A stretch of 64,000 bases of DNA, taken from the NCBI GenBank assembly GCA_022432975.1, contig CM039511.1:19990557-20054556 (forward strand). The letters are read 5' to 3'. The notes beneath the pieces are model-generated. The model did not search any database. It was not told where the DNA came from and saw only the letters and a program-made list of their open reading frames with translations. Positions within the stretch are counted from its first letter, which is position 1, and the number at the start of each line of letters is the position of its first letter. Shown piece after piece: positions 61,729-64,000 of the stretch. A program made the translations under genes and the position numbers. The stretch is from Begonia masoniana (lineage: Eukaryota > Streptophyta > Magnoliopsida > Cucurbitales > Begoniaceae).

Positions 61729-62575
61729 GGGTAATTATCGATTTGAACCCTGTACTATACACTTTTATTCAATTCGCCCCCTGTACTAAAAAAATCATCA
61801 AATCGAACCCTGTACTTTGATTCTGTTATCAATTTAGACATTCTATCAACAATTTCATTAAACCCTCATTTAAAAAATTATCACACGACCTTGGATTCAC
61901 TTAAAATTTTTATCACATGTTCATTACTTAATGAAAAGATAATCTGAAAATTTTCGTGATTTTTTAACATATGTACGATTTATTGTAATTTTATTTTAGT
62001 GATTTATAAACATATTATAATAAATCATACAACTTTTAAAAAATTACAACAATATTTCTATTATCTACCCATAATGTGGTGAACATGTGAAAAACGTTTC
62101 AAATAAATCTAATATCTTTTGGTAGTTTTTTAAATTAATCTCAGTTTCTTCTTTACTTTATAAATTAATTTTTGAAAAAATACCAAACGATATTTGATTT
62201 ATTTGAAACATTTTTCACATGTTCAACATATCATGGGTAGATAATAAAAAATGTTTCGTGATTTTCTAAAATTTGTATGATTTGTTATAATATTTTTATA
62301 AAATACAAAAATAAAATTACAATAAATCGTACATGTATTTAAAAATTACAAAACTTTTCAGATTATCTTCTCATTAAGTAGTAAAAATGTGGTAAAAATT
62401 TCAACTGAATCCAAGATTGTTTGGTAATTTTTTAAATGAGAGTTTAATGAAATTGTTAATAAAAGGTCTAAATTGATAACAAAATCAAAATACAGGGTTC
62501 GATTTAACGATTATGTTAGTACAGAGGCGAATTGAAAAAACGTGTATAGTACATGGTTCAAATCGATAATTATCC
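61729..62575. mobile_element. Mutator-type MITE with long inverted repeats, 847 bp
   Basis: Termini GGGTAATTATCG and CGATAATTATCC, with a perfect 9-bp duplication TTAAAAATA at 61,720-61,728 and 62,576-62,584. The inverted repeats extend roughly 300 bp each (for example ATCGATTTGAACCCTGTACT against AGTACATGGTTCAAATCGAT). No transposase. Duplication length and long TIRs indicate a non-autonomous MULE. It is not related in TIR sequence to the MULE at 9,092-23,680. Confidence 0.85.
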
Positions 62576-62584
62576 TTAAAAATA

Positions 62585-64000
62585 TCATGCAAGTCTACAG
62601 AGGGAAGCGCGTGAGGAATTTGACGGAATAAAAATAAATATAAAAAGAATGGACAAGTGGACAACCTTGTAAATAGGCTGTTCTGTTTTGTCGACATTTC
62701 AATTGGATTCTACCGACGACAAGCGTGTAGGCTGAAACTATTACTGGGCTGATTTTTCAAAACGACGCGTTTCGCTGACTTTTTCTTTGACTCCTGATTC
62801 TCTTTGTTCTTTATAGCTTTTATTATATTTTATTTCAAAGTTGGAAATCAAATTCCATTTTATCTCGTTGGAATATTAATGATTGTTTATACTATATCCA
62901 CCAGCTTATGCTTTGTATTACTATGCGCCAGTTCTTTCTTGTTTTGTTTGAAAATTTCTATGGCAGATCAAGAAATTAGGTAACATCTTTGTGGCATAGT
63001 AATTACCACATAATACGACCAAGTAAGTTGTCTGAACAGTTAATTGTCCAACTTTGTCCAGTTATAAAAACACAAAAAAAGCCAGAAAAATTATTAAAAA
63101 AACAATCATAAACCACACTTTTGTTGTTGGTAGTTGAAGATGCAAGCAAAAAGTAATAGGAACATAAAATGTTTCATATGGACATAAACTATATAATATA
63201 TATATTTATATTCGTTCATTGAAGTTGGGTATAAAATATTGATGAATTAATCATAGATTTGGGTGATAAATGCAAACTTATGATTAATATTTTAAGATGT
63301 AACATGTGCAATTATGCTGTCTACCCACGTTGGCCGATGGAGAATATGTCTCGACTTCTGCAACAGCTTCTTTATTTTCTTCTCCACCCTTTTTTTTAGC
63401 TAATGTCGTCTTTCCCTAATTTAAAGGGAAGCATAAATCTAGAAGAACTTGTTGGCGTTGGGTTTGCAGGTTGAACAAGAACAAGTAATATTTGAACTTA
63501 AAAACTTATATATAAAAATTATTTTATTATTGAATCAATAACTAGTGTAGCTTGGGTAACAAGCAAATGGCTAAGTTCAAGCAAGAACTAATACGAGAGT
63601 AAAGATGACAAACTAGTCGGTCGGCAGAGTCGAGTCTAAAAAAATTTGACTCATTATGTTTAGCTAGTTAAACGAGTCGACCCTAGAGAGCCCTAGTTGG
63701 CTAACGTGAACAAAATGACGATAAAAGTAATAAAGAAAATAAATTAAAATGATTTCAATTATTATTCTATGTTTTCTCAATTTTACTGAATTTAAATTTT
63801 TCGTATTCAAATAAGGTTAGGTTTTTTGTCATGATTATTTTCTTACTTATAATAGGTCAATTTCCTTATTATGCTATTTCTCTTATTTAAAGTAAGGTTA
63901 ATGATGTATTTTATTAATATTAGCTATAATTCAATAAAATGTATGCCATAGTTTTTGTTGTATCACAAGCTCTTTAAAATAACAGAACACAAAATTTTTT
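62585..64000. other. AT-rich intergenic DNA to the window edge
   Basis: No gene is visible. Short ORFs (such as 62,485-62,697 on minus, which overlaps the MITE) have no features of real proteins. Confidence 0.5.

Overview
This window is plant nuclear DNA, almost certainly from a eudicot. It contains plant-type LTR retrotransposons with initiator-Met-tRNA primer sites, Mutator-like (MULE) and hAT elements, and one intron-containing plant hormone gene. My guess is Cucurbitaceae, but nothing in the sequence proves it. About 90% of the first 57.5 kb is transposon-derived. The only convincing intact host gene is at the right end: a three-exon gibberellin 2-oxidase on the minus strand (58,496-60,142).

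Layout. 1-787: 3' end of a MULE transposase. 1,505-3,717: LTR debris. 4,641-8,935: a dead hAT split by two solo LTRs with target duplications AGAAC and AATTC. 9,092-23,680: a 14.6 kb MULE with long terminal inverted repeats and an imperfect 9-bp target duplication. Its transposase is split by an 8,772-bp LTR retrotransposon (duplication CTGCG), which is itself split by a 5,400-bp non-coding LTR element (duplication AAAGG). 24,082-41,655: a Cassandra-like TRIM with 5S rRNA-like sequence in both LTRs (duplication CAGCA). Inside its left LTR is a solo LTR, and inside that is a 9.8-kb gypsy element (duplication TTATG). Inside its short interior is a separate 4.85-kb solo LTR (duplication TAGTC) carrying about 90 copies of a 23-bp minisatellite. 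46.6-57.4 kb: a second hAT holding a perfect (ACCGA)102 array, invaded by a truncated gypsy element whose LTR carries a 96-bp minisatellite. 57.4-64 kb: AT-rich intergenic DNA, the gibberellin 2-oxidase, and MULE-derived MITEs.

Order of events. Nesting gives relative ages that need no clock. In the MULE stack: MULE, then the 459-bp-LTR element, then the 1,101-bp-LTR element. In the TRIM stack: TRIM, then a long-LTR gypsy solo LTR, then the full-length gypsy. Counts of LTR differences made by eye agree (7 in 1,101 bp for the innermost element of the MULE stack, about 6 plus one indel in 459 bp for its host).

Most notable pattern. Several long-LTR gypsy families share a predicted intron in the transcribed LTR leader. 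It has a GTAAGT donor, an acceptor in TGATGTAG|GTG, and a conserved GCATTAGGCT motif just before the acceptor. Large minisatellites have grown inside this intron in two families.
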